A stretch of 64,000 bases of DNA from the NCBI RefSeq assembly GCF_030532965.1, contig NZ_JAUNKC010000015.1, positions 1 to 64,000 of the forward strand, in the 5' to 3' direction. A program made the position numbers and the translations under genes. Positions 49,601 through 59,303 of this stretch are shown piece after piece. Under the pieces are notes generated by a model, which had not been told where the DNA came from, searched no databases, and worked only from the letters and a program-made list of their open reading frames with translations. Each line of letters begins with the position of its first letter. Within the stretch, counting starts at the first letter, position 1. This DNA is from Corynebacterium sp. Lineage in GTDB: Bacteria; Actinomycetota; Actinomycetes; Mycobacteriales; Mycobacteriaceae.

Positions 49601-52088
49601 GATTTGATGGGTCACCTAGCGGCGACTTACAGCTGAAGGTAAAGTCGATGGTTTGTTTGTTCAGCAGATCTTTGAACTTAGGGTCGGCGAATTGCTTGAC
49701 TACGCTAAAGCCACCCCGCTTTAGCTCATAAGCATTGTTAAAGTTCTTAACGTTGTTTTCTGGCGTGGATTGCTGAGCAATAACAAACCGTTGTTCCTGT
49801 GGTCGGGTTAAGTTATAGCCGCCAATCTCACCATTGTTATTTGCAGCTGATTCAGTAACAACGCATTCCGCACCGACATCAACTCCGGTAATATCCGCTG
49901 GCTCACCGGTAGTCACAGCAACGTTGTCCGCTTTAGCAACCGACTGCCCACCAATCTGACAATCATAATTAAAAGCGAAAGATTGCAAGCCAGCGAGCTT
50001 CCTAACTTCTGGTTCGCCAGTTATTTCTTTAGCTATGCGGAATCCCCCCTTGAGACGGGAGTATTTATTGGTTACCTCCGCAACACCGCCGGCTTTGGTG
50101 ATAGTAACCAGAGCTGGCTCCATCGCGGATTGCACGAAGTCTCCAACCGTATGCGGTTGCTGTGGATCAAATTTTTCACGGACGACACAAACAGTTCCGA
50201 TCGGGAAATCATCAGGCACTTCCTTCTCAGCTCCGCTTGCCGAAACATCTGGAATGTCTTTAAATGCAGTGCCTGTACCGCACCGATATTCGAAAGTAAA
50301 TGTATCTGTCGCTGCTTGTTGCTTCAGGGCTTCTGGAAGATCTTGAAGAACCTTCTTAACCCGCAACTTTCCAGTTTCACGTTTCGCCTTATTGAAGACT
50401 TCGACTTCAGTATTGGTCTTATTTCGGATTTTAAAATTAGGTTCTACTACTTTCTGCCCAATTTGAAATTCCGCTTCTTCCCACTCAATGCCACCTGGCT
50501 TCGGAGCAGTCTGAATATCCTCTGCCAAAGTAATGGTTGTCCCTACCGGGAAATGAGGAGCTGGTGCAGTTTTACGCTCACCTGGAGACAGCCTAAATGT
50601 TATGGTTCCAGACGTTGCGGTAGCAGGTGCACCAGTAACTGTAACTTCGACGCCATCACCAGAAGTTGGCTGCCATCCTGGATAAGAGCTGACTGTATTC
50701 CCGTTGGGCAACGACCATGTACCGGTAATGGTAAATTTATCACTTTGTTGAACATTTTCAATTCCATTACCCTGCAAGTATTTCCGAACTGAGAACGTAC
50801 CGAACTGGTCAACCATAACAATGTTCCCAGTAAGCGTCTGAAATGCTTTACCGATCGCACCTACTGATTGCCTGGTATCCTCCAAAGAAATTGTGTTTTC
50901 AAAGGTCATACCCTCTTTCACAGCCAAATTCTTGCGGCCTTGGGCATCAGCTTCTTCGTATCCAGAACGGCGCAATTGCGGGTTGATGGCATAATTAGTG
51001 TCTGCGTCAAAGGGGCCAGTGACTCGAATACGAGCCTGGGAATCCCGATAATCAGCCTGCCCATCTCCATTCGTATCGATAAACTCTACCTGCATGGAAA
51101 ATCCATCTGGCAACTTCATATCGATCTGCCTATCACGGATCGCATCTACACATTCTTTGCCAAAAGAATCTGTGGTAACAAGGCCAGGCCGTACTCCACT
51201 TGCCAACGTGACGTTATAGCATCCTGTTGGCGCATCACTATTAAACTTCGAGTACAGTTCCGCATTGCCCTTAAACTTCAATATCCACTTGGACATGTCC
51301 GGATCAAACTCTTGCCCGGGACCTGCACTTTCAAGAAAAGACAAGGTATGAGTTTGTTTACCGTCAAATACCCGAGAATCACCAATACGCTGAAGCTCCT
51401 CTTGAACCAAGGCACTGTTAAAGCTAACGCCCCAACCAAGGCTTCCCTCTTGATTAATGAGATTGCTGGTATTCTTCCCCAAAGGAGCACGAGAATATGG
51501 CCTACTCACTTTTCCAACTGGTTTGTTAGCAGGCAAAGGAACTATTACATCCTGACCATTAACTGACACAGCCGCCGTATTTTGGTCATGCGTAGCCTGA
51601 ATTCCAGCGACGAAGGCAAGATTGCCTTTAAACCCGGAAAAACCAAGCTGACGCAAAACATCTATACGATCATTGAAAGTACATGTTAATCCTGATGCCT
51701 TGTTCAAGACACATTGACCAACCTTGACGTTACTTCCATTGTATGGGACTTCCAGATCTAGTTTTTGCTCGACGCCAGTGGTAAGAAATGCCGGTGGTTT
51801 TACATTGAACTGGCTTCCGTTTGTAACCGAATCGTCACTCGCATCATAATTGAAGCTAACTTTCGCAGAGTTAAGCCCTTGCATAAGCTGCTGGTTTCCA
51901 TCATTGACCAAGTTGCCCGTTGGGTCTGAGCTTTGGATCTTGACATCCGAAATAACGATTGCGGGATTCACGTCGGCTTGAGCCACAGGCATCACGACTA
52001 GCGTTTGTGCAACCAAAGACGCAACAGCAGCAACTGTTACTGCCACCCGGCCCGATCTCATTCGAGAACGTCGGAAAAACTTCCGCAT
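46698..52088 (-). CDS. giant LARTG-anchored surface protein with eleven repeat domains (surface protein 2)
   Basis: 1796 residues. A signal peptide (about 1-39, AQA/D) precedes an adhesin-like region to about 430. Eleven repeats of roughly 95-110 residues follow, opening with motifs such as GKLRVKKVLQDL, GGFRIAKEITG and GSLKLAKTVTAP. Most carry two cysteines, one in F-x-Y-x-C and one in P-x-G-x-x-C, ready for an internal disulfide; the ninth lacks both. The end repeats the plan of surface protein 1: hydrophobic segment, linker with KKGIAKDA, LARTGASV, helix and basic tail. It interrupts lysC-asd. Wall anchoring follows from the motif; ligand binding is inferred. Confidence 0.88.
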   Translation of the reverse strand: MRKFFRRSRMRSGRVAVTVAAVASLVAQTLVVMPVAQADVNPAIVISDVKIQSSDPTGNLVNDGNQQLMQGLNSAKVSFNYDASDDSVTNGSQFNVKPPAFLTTGVEQKLDLEVPYNGSNVKVGQCVLNKASGLTCTFNDRIDVLRQLGFSGFKGNLAFVAGIQATHDQNTAAVSVNGQDVIVPLPANKPVGKVSRPYSRAPLGKNTSNLINQEGSLGWGVSFNSALVQEELQRIGDSRVFDGKQTHTLSFLESAGPGQEFDPDMSKWILKFKGNAELYSKFNSDAPTGCYNVTLASGVRPGLVTTDSFGKECVDAIRDRQIDMKLPDGFSMQVEFIDTNGDGQADYRDSQARIRVTGPFDADTNYAINPQLRRSGYEEADAQGRKNLAVKEGMTFENTISLEDTRQSVGAIGKAFQTLTGNIVMVDQFGTFSVRKYLQGNGIENVQQSDKFTITGTWSLPNGNTVSSYPGWQPTSGDGVEVTVTGAPATATSGTITFRLSPGERKTAPAPHFPVGTTITLAEDIQTAPKPGGIEWEEAEFQIGQKVVEPNFKIRNKTNTEVEVFNKAKRETGKLRVKKVLQDLPEALKQQAATDTFTFEYRCGTGTAFKDIPDVSASGAEKEVPDDFPIGTVCVVREKFDPQQPHTVGDFVQSAMEPALVTITKAGGVAEVTNKYSRLKGGFRIAKEITGEPEVRKLAGLQSFAFNYDCQIGGQSVAKADNVAVTTGEPADITGVDVGAECVVTESAANNNGEIGGYNLTRPQEQRFVIAQQSTPENNVKNFNNAYELKRGGFSVVKQFADPKFKDLLNKQTIDFTFSCKSPLGDPSNLEGEAQAANGTIAVPVDGTPKTVTGIPVGHRCEVTEVADSANVKNYTHTPLQAQTAVVVEDPAAPDAAAESKLTFTNAYTSKSAKFAVTKQAQLASGQDTHRQVFEQQLQAKGEFEFSYTCDSPNFGAPKTMRVAANGQAVESAEEYPIGTQCTITENLAEAQLSGFDAPVVNNENIMVTIADEGEPVAIAAFINTYTRKSAGLKLQKTFTGARPQVFDTAHKFPVKWSCDANSVSGPDTYVAGTKVPAELPASGVLVETGYSFPEGTTCEISDEENLLTDTLIRAGYVAGAPQYTPTTITAGVENIVGVSNTYTKQVGTFTVTKNVEGDDAAKFTNSNFSFAYTCTLPTDGAKPEDITGNLTVTGNGQPGAQKSVEIPVGWECTLQETTRAPEGYAFVTNINNPVTIAAGDGNAFNVTNTVTRKTGGFTVAKVTNDQLFDGTSFLVTYTCDNAPGEIKELRVPANGQPVSVEKLPSGTSCEIAERPADAERPGYTVGSVVNPATVTIEADQVKNVTVTNTFAEKIGGLNISHTAIGNAAPLGSKELEYTVTGTPDKGGDPITRTVTVKAGGTATIADLPAGTYTVTQSDPTAAKYVKIGTTVNDQPGLITQVTVSGMPNDPAEVKAINTYTLETGSLKLAKTVTAPEHANRSFTLDYSCTSPLDPAKVTGSIFAPADGSEVEAVKSLPYGSTCTITEDLAKNTITGYTIAPVAEKTIEITAATQKVEIENSISRDTAPLSIAKIVTGNEDFAKKEFTFRYTCTDTGATETEIKVLGDGKPVVARDAVPTGTSCTFTEDEEKAAEQHYFLSMEPAKTVKLAKRDEAVTVTFTNTYTQKPYWIAGLVLIPAVIGGVAAIAHLAKKGHPTAPPAPAAEKKGDDPLGDGAQGAGKKGIAKDATAAPQAAAPKGENAGKANAPANGQPGATGSLARTGASVLGVLAAALLIIALGVFFIRRGRNMGGTSES

Positions 52089-52289
52089 AGCATAATTCCT
52101 AACTTATATTCTGATATACCTTTGCCCAAAAAAATTTAGACAATCTTTAGAAATTAAAGCGTATCAAATAAGACCACGTCGATAAAACCCACGCCGTACC
52201 CTCGAGAACCCAAAATGGATATAGAAGCGCTTTAACACGCAAATTCACTACCCTTAACCCCACCCCCGTAGCGCCCCCGCAATCCAAGA

Positions 52290-52330
52290 AAAGCCTCATC
52301 GGAAATATAATCCCGACTGAGGCTTCTGTT
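52290..52330 (-). terminator. lysC terminator
   Basis: aagcctcatcgg (52291-52302) pairs imperfectly with ccgactgaggctt (52313-52325), with one bulged base. It lies directly after the lysC stop and would uncouple lysC from what follows. Confidence 0.6.
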
Positions 52331-52343
52331 CGCTGTCTACGTA

Positions 52344-52862
52344 TTAACGCCCGGTTCCTGCGTAAACCGTCGCTTCTTCTTCACCGCCCAACTCAAAAGC
52401 ATCATGCAAAGCTTTAACCGATTTCGCCATCTCGGTTTCCCGGATCAATACCGAAATACGGATTTCCGATGTAGAGATCAGCTCGATGTTGACCCCTGCG
52501 TCACGGAATGCCTCACAGAAGGTGGCGGTGACCCCCGGATGAGACTTCATTCCAGCACCGACCAAGGAGACCTTGCCGATCTGATCGTCGTAAAGCACAT
52601 TCTCACAGGTGCCGTCGGATTGCAGTTTCTTTAATAGCTCCAGCGCACGCGGACCATCCGTGCGGGGGCAGGTAAAGGTGATGTCGGTGCGATTATCTTC
52701 CAGCGAAGAGATATTCTGGATCACCATGTCGATATTGATTTCGGCGTCGGCAAGCACCCGAAATACCTTCGCTGCTTCACCCGGATTATCGGGAATGCCC
52801 AAGACCGTAACCTTAGCCTCAGAATTATCGGTAGCCACACCAACCAGAACTGCTTCTTCCAC
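52344..52862 (-). CDS. lysC: aspartate kinase beta subunit from internal start
   Basis: Inside lysC a GTG at 52862 is preceded, at a spacing of eight bases, by GGAGG (complement of 52871-52875). Translation from it yields 172 residues beginning [20 protein letters not shown], exactly the length of the beta subunit known from C. glutamicum, where aspartokinase is an alpha2beta2 complex made from overlapping genes. The beta chain holds the ACT domains that bind lysine and threonine. The ribosome site is seen; the product itself is inferred from the family. Confidence 0.75.
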   Translation of the reverse strand: MEEAVLVGVATDNSEAKVTVLGIPDNPGEAAKVFRVLADAEINIDMVIQNISSLEDNRTDITFTCPRTDGPRALELLKKLQSDGTCENVLYDDQIGKVSLVGAGMKSHPGVTATFCEAFRDAGVNIELISTSEIRISVLIRETEMAKSVKALHDAFELGGEEEATVYAGTGR

Positions 52863-53615
52863 AGGAATATCCTCCATTGAACCGGCCACCAGGGTGCCGG
52901 GATCATTGCTATACGACGAACGAACACGAATCGGAACATTAAAGGCGCGAGCGTACTCGACGCTTCGCAACACAAGAATCTTGGAACCAGAAGCCGCCAA
53001 TTCCAGCATCTCTTCAAAAGAAATCTGATCGAGCTTCTGTGCATCGGGAACGATGCGGGGATCGGCGGTGTAGACACCGTCCACATCCGAGTAAATCTCG
53101 CACACATCCGCTTCCAATGCCGCAGCCAGCGCAACAGCGGTTGTGTCCGAGCCACCCCGCCCTAAGGTGGTGACATCTTTGGTGTCTTTATTAACACCCT
53201 GGAAGCCTGCCACCAAACAAATCATCCCCTTATCCAGGGCTTCACGCACCCGCCCAGGGGTGACATCAACGATGCGCGCATTTCCGTGCCGCTCGGTGGT
53301 TAACACGCCAGCCTGGGAACCAGTAAACGATTGCGCCTGTGCGCCGAAGGACTCGATGGCCATCGCAACCAGCGCGTTTGAAATCCGCTCACCGGCGGTA
53401 AGCAGCATGTCCATCTCCCGAGCTGGCGGCACTGGGTTAACTTGGGCTGCTAGATCCAGTAATTCATCGGTGGTGTCGCCCATAGCGGAACACACGACGA
53501 CCACGTCGTGCCCCTGCTTCTTTGTGGCAACAATGCGTTCAGCAACCCGACGAATCCGTTCCGCACTTTCGAGCGAAGAACCTCCATATTTTTGTACGAC
53601 AAGTGCCACGGGCAA
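52344..53615 (-). CDS. lysC: aspartate kinase (alpha subunit, full length)
   Basis: 423 residues. Phosphorylates aspartate, the first step to lysine and threonine. [13 protein letters not shown] (9-21) and [16 protein letters not shown] form the kinase site. The two ACT domains after about 265 bind lysine and threonine for concerted feedback inhibition (known for corynebacterial enzymes). The regulatory part is also predicted to be made separately from an internal start at 52862. The gene is divergent from the DMT transporter and is followed by its own terminator, not by asd. Confidence 0.96.
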   Translation of the reverse strand: MPVALVVQKYGGSSLESAERIRRVAERIVATKKQGHDVVVVCSAMGDTTDELLDLAAQVNPVPPAREMDMLLTAGERISNALVAMAIESFGAQAQSFTGSQAGVLTTERHGNARIVDVTPGRVREALDKGMICLVAGFQGVNKDTKDVTTLGRGGSDTTAVALAAALEADVCEIYSDVDGVYTADPRIVPDAQKLDQISFEEMLELAASGSKILVLRSVEYARAFNVPIRVRSSYSNDPGTLVAGSMEDIPVEEAVLVGVATDNSEAKVTVLGIPDNPGEAAKVFRVLADAEINIDMVIQNISSLEDNRTDITFTCPRTDGPRALELLKKLQSDGTCENVLYDDQIGKVSLVGAGMKSHPGVTATFCEAFRDAGVNIELISTSEIRISVLIRETEMAKSVKALHDAFELGGEEEATVYAGTGR

Positions 53616-53805
53616 CGCCTTTCCATGAAACCGTCCGCTGACATATAGCGCCGAATAACCAGGTATGACAAAATTTCATACAATAGCGGCGCCGTAACCA
53701 AGCAGCAGTTTCCTCAAAATCATCTTGGGTTATCGAAAAACTAGCATACTATTCCATAGCCCCGTAATACACGTTTTGGCGTAATCAGGAACTAGGATTT
53801 CATAG

Positions 53806-54657
53806 GTGCACAATAACTTCCTTGCCGTCGGCTTCGCGCTCGCCGCTGCGCTCGTTATCGCGTGGGGCACGGTGGTCCGCCACCGAATCGCAGAACGTGC
53901 ACCTGCCGACGGCACCTGGAGCGGATCCCCACTGATCACCGCGATCCGGCGGCCGCTGTGGTGGTTCGCAACCTCAACGGCTCTCATTGGATATTTCTTC
54001 CAGGTTGTTGCCTTAAGCTACGGAACCTTGCTTATTGTGCAGCCAATCTTGGTGCTGAGCTTGATGTTCACCATGCCCATGTCGGCTTTCTACGACAAGC
54101 GCAAACTCCAACAGGACGAATTGTTTTGGGGTGCGGTTCTGACCATCGCGGTCGCGGTGTTGATCGTATTGGGTAGACCCAAACCGGGAATGACGATCCC
54201 AACGTTCTGGGAATGGCTTCCCGCATTGGTGGTGGGAACCGGGGCGATGGGAATTATTTACGGCCTATCGTTACGTCGCCCAAAGAATATTCAAGGGTTA
54301 ATGCTGGGCGTGATAGTGGGCATAATTTACGGATTTATCGCCGTGTTATCCAAGGCGACCGTGGACGTTTATAACATGGGTGGCCTTGGTGGGCTACTGA
54401 GTTCCTGGGTGTTTTATTCCCTCGTCTTCGGCTCGGTATTCGGCACCATTGTCCAGCAGTATGCGTTTAATGCTGGTGCGCTGCGGCTGTCGCTTCCCGC
54501 GATGACCACGGTGGAACCAATCGTTGCGTTTTCCCTCGGCTATCTCGTGCTTGACGAATCATTCCAGGTCAATGGCTACAACTGGGTATTTATGGCTGTA
54601 GCCATCGTTGCGATGATCCTGTCCACGTTCGCCCTTTCAGCGCGCGGCAATCACTAA
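53806..54657 (+). CDS. DMT-superfamily membrane transporter
   Basis: 283 residues, GTG start, nine or ten membrane helices. The outline FxxxAxxxxxxAxxxGxxxxxR at the start and EPIVAFSLGYLVLDESFQVNGYNW near the end (the EamA-type motif with Glu-Pro) place it in the drug/metabolite transporter superfamily. The substrate is unknown. Divergent from lysC, so amino-acid export is conceivable but not supported by sequence. Confidence 0.75.
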   Translation: MHNNFLAVGFALAAALVIAWGTVVRHRIAERAPADGTWSGSPLITAIRRPLWWFATSTALIGYFFQVVALSYGTLLIVQPILVLSLMFTMPMSAFYDKRKLQQDELFWGAVLTIAVAVLIVLGRPKPGMTIPTFWEWLPALVVGTGAMGIIYGLSLRRPKNIQGLMLGVIVGIIYGFIAVLSKATVDVYNMGGLGGLLSSWVFYSLVFGSVFGTIVQQYAFNAGALRLSLPAMTTVEPIVAFSLGYLVLDESFQVNGYNWVFMAVAIVAMILSTFALSARGNH

Positions 54658-54800
54658 CACTGGTTGCTTGCGCATTGGCGGGTGTCAGCGAAAATAGCGC
54701 CACGATTGGCTACCTGGGAGATTCCCGTCTGGAACTTGGCAGAAAACTAACCCGGGAGGGCGTAGAATTACCCGTACTATCCGTTGGTTTCTACAATCCG

Positions 54801-55199
54801 TTAGATGACAGATTCCAGTTCCGGCTGGTGCGCCGCTGCGAGCACATCGTCGAGGAAGGTTTGGATCTGCCCCACGCTGTGGGTTGCAATGCTGAAATGT
54901 GCCCATTTGCCTTGCATTTCGCGGGTAACAAGGCCAGCCTTGACCAGCCGCTTGAGGTGGTAGGACAAGGTCGGTTGGGTAATGCCAAAAATTTCTGGCA
55001 TGTGGCAGGTGCACACGCTTCCACCGTTATTGCTCGCGATGAAGTGATAGATGCGGAAACGCACCGGGTCGGACAACGCCTTGAAAACCAATGCCATCCG
55101 GTCGGCGTCGTGATCGGGAAGGCTGCAGCGCCCTTCAATGCAAGCGCACTCGGTCGAAAGGACCGATAGTTTCTTGGAAATCTCTTTAGTCACACGCAT
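54801..55199 (-). CDS. ArsR/SmtB-family metalloregulator
   Basis: 132 residues with the winged-helix core VFKALSDPVRFRIYHFIA and QPTLSYHLKRLVKAGLV. Cysteines at 63 and 65 (SVCTCHMPE) lie in helix 3 as in arsenic or cadmium sensors, and three more at 18, 20 and 25 (ECACIEGRC) in an N-terminal extension could complete a metal site, as in CadC-like or some corynebacterial ArsR proteins. No efflux or arsenate gene is adjacent, so its target is unclear; the DMT gene is convergent. Confidence 0.82.
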   Translation of the reverse strand: MRVTKEISKKLSVLSTECACIEGRCSLPDHDADRMALVFKALSDPVRFRIYHFIASNNGGSVCTCHMPEIFGITQPTLSYHLKRLVKAGLVTREMQGKWAHFSIATHSVGQIQTFLDDVLAAAHQPELESVI

Positions 55200-55449
55200 A
55201 GCATATCTGTTTCTCAGCTTTTATTAAAGATTTACCCCCTTCAATTCAAATTCGTCAGACGTCTCCAATTTTCCAAGGTAGAAACACTGATAATTTAATC
55301 CACATAGCGAACTGCATCTTTAAGTTTTCGCAGCTTGCAACCTACCGCGTTTGTGAAGCAAAGCCAATAGGTGACAAGACAACTTAATTTTGACTTAACG
55401 GGGGTGATAATTAGGTTACCTTCTCCTCAATTCCGCTCGGAATCGTGGC
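55200..55449. other. 250-bp spacer upstream of the ArsR regulator
   Basis: The region holds the ArsR gene promoter and lies 3' of the mannosyltransferase gene. No gene or strong hairpin was identified. Confidence 0.35.
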
Positions 55450-56778
55450 TCAAATCGCCCACTCAAAGACCCCCAGCATATAGGCCGAGAACCACGTGCC
55501 CCACGCAACCCAGACTACGAGGGGAACCAGCCAAACGTAGGGGCGTCGACAAGCGCGATCGTTATCGCGGCTTTCCAGCCACAACACGATCGGAAGGATC
55601 AAAAAGATCGCCGGTAGCAACAACCGGGGGCGCGAATGCATGATCCCGTCGGAAAGAAGAATATTGGCAACCAGTGCCGCGCTAAACAGCCACACCGGCC
55701 ACGGCAATCGACGAAAACCAATAATCACACCACATATCGACGCGATAATCACGATCGTCGACAACACGTACCCCGGCTCATTCCAGGCCGACCACGTGCG
55801 CCGAACCCATTGCAGCGTCGCTACTCCGAAATCGAAGCTGGAATCCCAACCTTTTTGCTGCATGCCGAAATAGCCGCCGATCGCACGGGTATAGCCAGAA
55901 GCAATCACCACGTAACTTATGACCGAAACCCCCGAAACCGCAACCGCGAGCCAGGCCCACCAGTTGCGACGAGCATATAACGCGACAACCACAGCGAAGG
56001 TGGCAACAATGTCAATGGCGGTCAGCCGCAGCAAACCCGCCGTAAAAATGAGCAACCCGGCCAACCACCATTTACGTTGGATCATGGCTATCAATGCCCA
56101 GGTGGTTACCGCCATAAACGGCGCCTCGGTGTAAATCATGTTAAACGTCACCGTCATGGGCGCGGTCGCCACCACAATCCCAGTGAGTACCTGCGCCCGT
56201 TTCCCGTATCCCATCAGCGCCACCAGCGCCATAGCACCAGCTACCGCGGCCACCGCGCTCACGGCAACCACAAGCCATCCCGCAACGATGACGTTCATTC
56301 CGGTAATCTCATGCAACAGCCGCATCAGACCAGGCAAACCGGGGAAAAACGCAAGTCGCTGCTCATAAATGGCCGGATCGGGCGGCCCTGCCCCATCACT
56401 GGAGAAATACCCATATTTCGCTATGGCAATAAAGTGCTGGGCATCCCATTTTCCCAGCAGGCTTGCGACAGCATCCTGCGGTCGACTCAATAGCCAGAGT
56501 GCGAAGAAACGCAGCAACGATGTCAGCGCGTAGATCGAGATCGCCCAGAGCCAGTCGGTGCCCGTTAATAGCCTCCCTGCGGCCTTGCCGCTGCCGCCCT
56601 GAGCCGCCACGGATTCTGCTGCTTCTCCGGCAGGGTGCGCCGGTGCCTGCATCTGGTTACGCCGCATGTTATCCGCGCCGGTACGCGACTGTTTCCGCTG
56701 ACCTAAGAAGCCGCGCGGTCTTGGTTGGCCTTCTGGGATACTCACAAATTTCCACCTAACCAGGTTTTGCGGCTTCAC
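55450..56778 (-). CDS. PIG-V-like membrane mannosyltransferase
   Basis: 442 residues; about ten membrane helices after a basic, Pro/Gln-rich N-terminal tail. GKWDAQHFIAIAKYGY in the first external loop is the (R/K)WDxxHF..IA..GY motif of GT-C mannosyltransferases of the PIG-V type, which use polyprenyl-phosphate mannose. A role in lipoglycan (lipomannan) synthesis or protein O-mannosylation is plausible in this genus. Start uncertain: the first 40 residues may not be translated, since a Met in MRRNQMQAPA lies nearer the core. Confidence 0.75.
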   Translation of the reverse strand: MKPQNLVRWKFVSIPEGQPRPRGFLGQRKQSRTGADNMRRNQMQAPAHPAGEAAESVAAQGGSGKAAGRLLTGTDWLWAISIYALTSLLRFFALWLLSRPQDAVASLLGKWDAQHFIAIAKYGYFSSDGAGPPDPAIYEQRLAFFPGLPGLMRLLHEITGMNVIVAGWLVVAVSAVAAVAGAMALVALMGYGKRAQVLTGIVVATAPMTVTFNMIYTEAPFMAVTTWALIAMIQRKWWLAGLLIFTAGLLRLTAIDIVATFAVVVALYARRNWWAWLAVAVSGVSVISYVVIASGYTRAIGGYFGMQQKGWDSSFDFGVATLQWVRRTWSAWNEPGYVLSTIVIIASICGVIIGFRRLPWPVWLFSAALVANILLSDGIMHSRPRLLLPAIFLILPIVLWLESRDNDRACRRPYVWLVPLVVWVAWGTWFSAYMLGVFEWAI

Positions 56779-57096
56779 GCAGCAAACGCCACGGCGGGTT
56801 ATACATAAAAACCACTCGTTCTTTCCGGCATGTTCACAAACGTTGGCATAGCTTTTCCCCGCTTATCGCCTTATTTCGTGCGGACAGTCCACCACTATCC
56901 GCACATTCATCCCAGCGCGCCACCGGGTATCAATTCACCGAGCACTCGCCCCTCCCACACATCACACCCATCCAAAACCGAGCAATTAAATTTCACAATT
57001 CAAGATTTAAGTAAAATATTCAACCAAAATATCCCTCAAGTGCCGGAACGGCAAGGTTTTCACGGCATTCCCCCTTCGCAACCCCACATAAAAGTG
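56779..57096. other. 320-bp spacer upstream of the leuA leader
   Basis: No supported gene. Contains AT-rich sequence near 56975-57030, upstream of the leuA leader promoter. Confidence 0.35.
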
Positions 57097-57102
57097 TATG
57101 CT
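57097..57102 (+). promoter_or_regulatory. -10 element of the leuA leader promoter
   Basis: TATGCT lies eight bases before the leader-peptide ATG, so transcription probably begins at or next to that codon and the leader would be translated leaderless, as is common in actinobacteria. Confidence 0.5.
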
Positions 57103-57109
57103 GTGCCAC

Positions 57110-57157
57110 ATGCAGCGTGCGAGCTTTCTTCTACTTCTTCGCCGCGGCGGGTTTTAG
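57110..57157 (+). CDS. leuL: leucine leader peptide (attenuator)
   Basis: A 15-codon frame, MQRASFLLLLRRGGF, ends at a TAG. Four consecutive leucine codons (CTT CTA CTT CTT) include the rarely used CTA, the classic design for sensing charged tRNA-Leu by ribosome stalling. It is followed by a hairpin with arms cggccagca (57182-57190) and tgctggccg (57215-57223), and a direct repeat gttttagagg at 57151-57160 and 57238-57247, in the 212 bases before leuA. No other function fits so well. Confidence 0.8.
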   Translation: MQRASFLLLLRRGGF

Positions 57158-57181
57158 AGGCCTTAAAGTTCTTCATTTATT

Positions 57182-57223
57182 CGGCCAGCACCCCGTCGCG
57201 GGAAATTGTAATGCTGCTGGCCG
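57182..57223 (+). promoter_or_regulatory. candidate attenuator hairpin upstream of leuA
   Basis: Nine-base perfect arms around a 24-base loop that itself is GC-rich. A classical terminator would need a U-run, which is weak here, so control could act through alternative pairing with the leader region rather than a simple terminator. Confidence 0.5.
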
Positions 57224-57348
57224 TGCCTCGACAAGGCGTTTTAGAGGTCACACACAGATCGATCCCCACGCGGTTATCCCCGCCAATCGCCAGAAGTTTA
57301 TGCAATAGGCCGTATTAAATGTAGATTTGTCGAGGAAAGACTCTTTAA

Positions 57349-59187
<1,839 letters not shown>

Positions 59188-59200
59188 GCCAGAAAATAAC

Positions 59201-59253
59201 GAACAACCACCGCTTACTGTGCCGGTTTTGGCACTTTAAGCGGTGGTCGTTGC
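59201..59253. terminator. bidirectional terminator after leuA
   Basis: ccaccgctta in the left arm (59206-59215) pairs with taagcggtgg in the right arm (59237-59246), with a nested gtgcc/ggcac stem inside and a T-run after it. It serves leuA and the convergent surface gene. Confidence 0.75.
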
Positions 59254-59303
59254 TTTTCGACGCCACCACCGTGCGATCACGGTGGCGGTTTCATGTGATG
59301 GTT

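Noticed and set aside
56830..57318. A 162-codon plus-strand frame upstream of leuA
   Set aside because: Low-complexity product, no ribosome site, and it overlaps the leuA leader.
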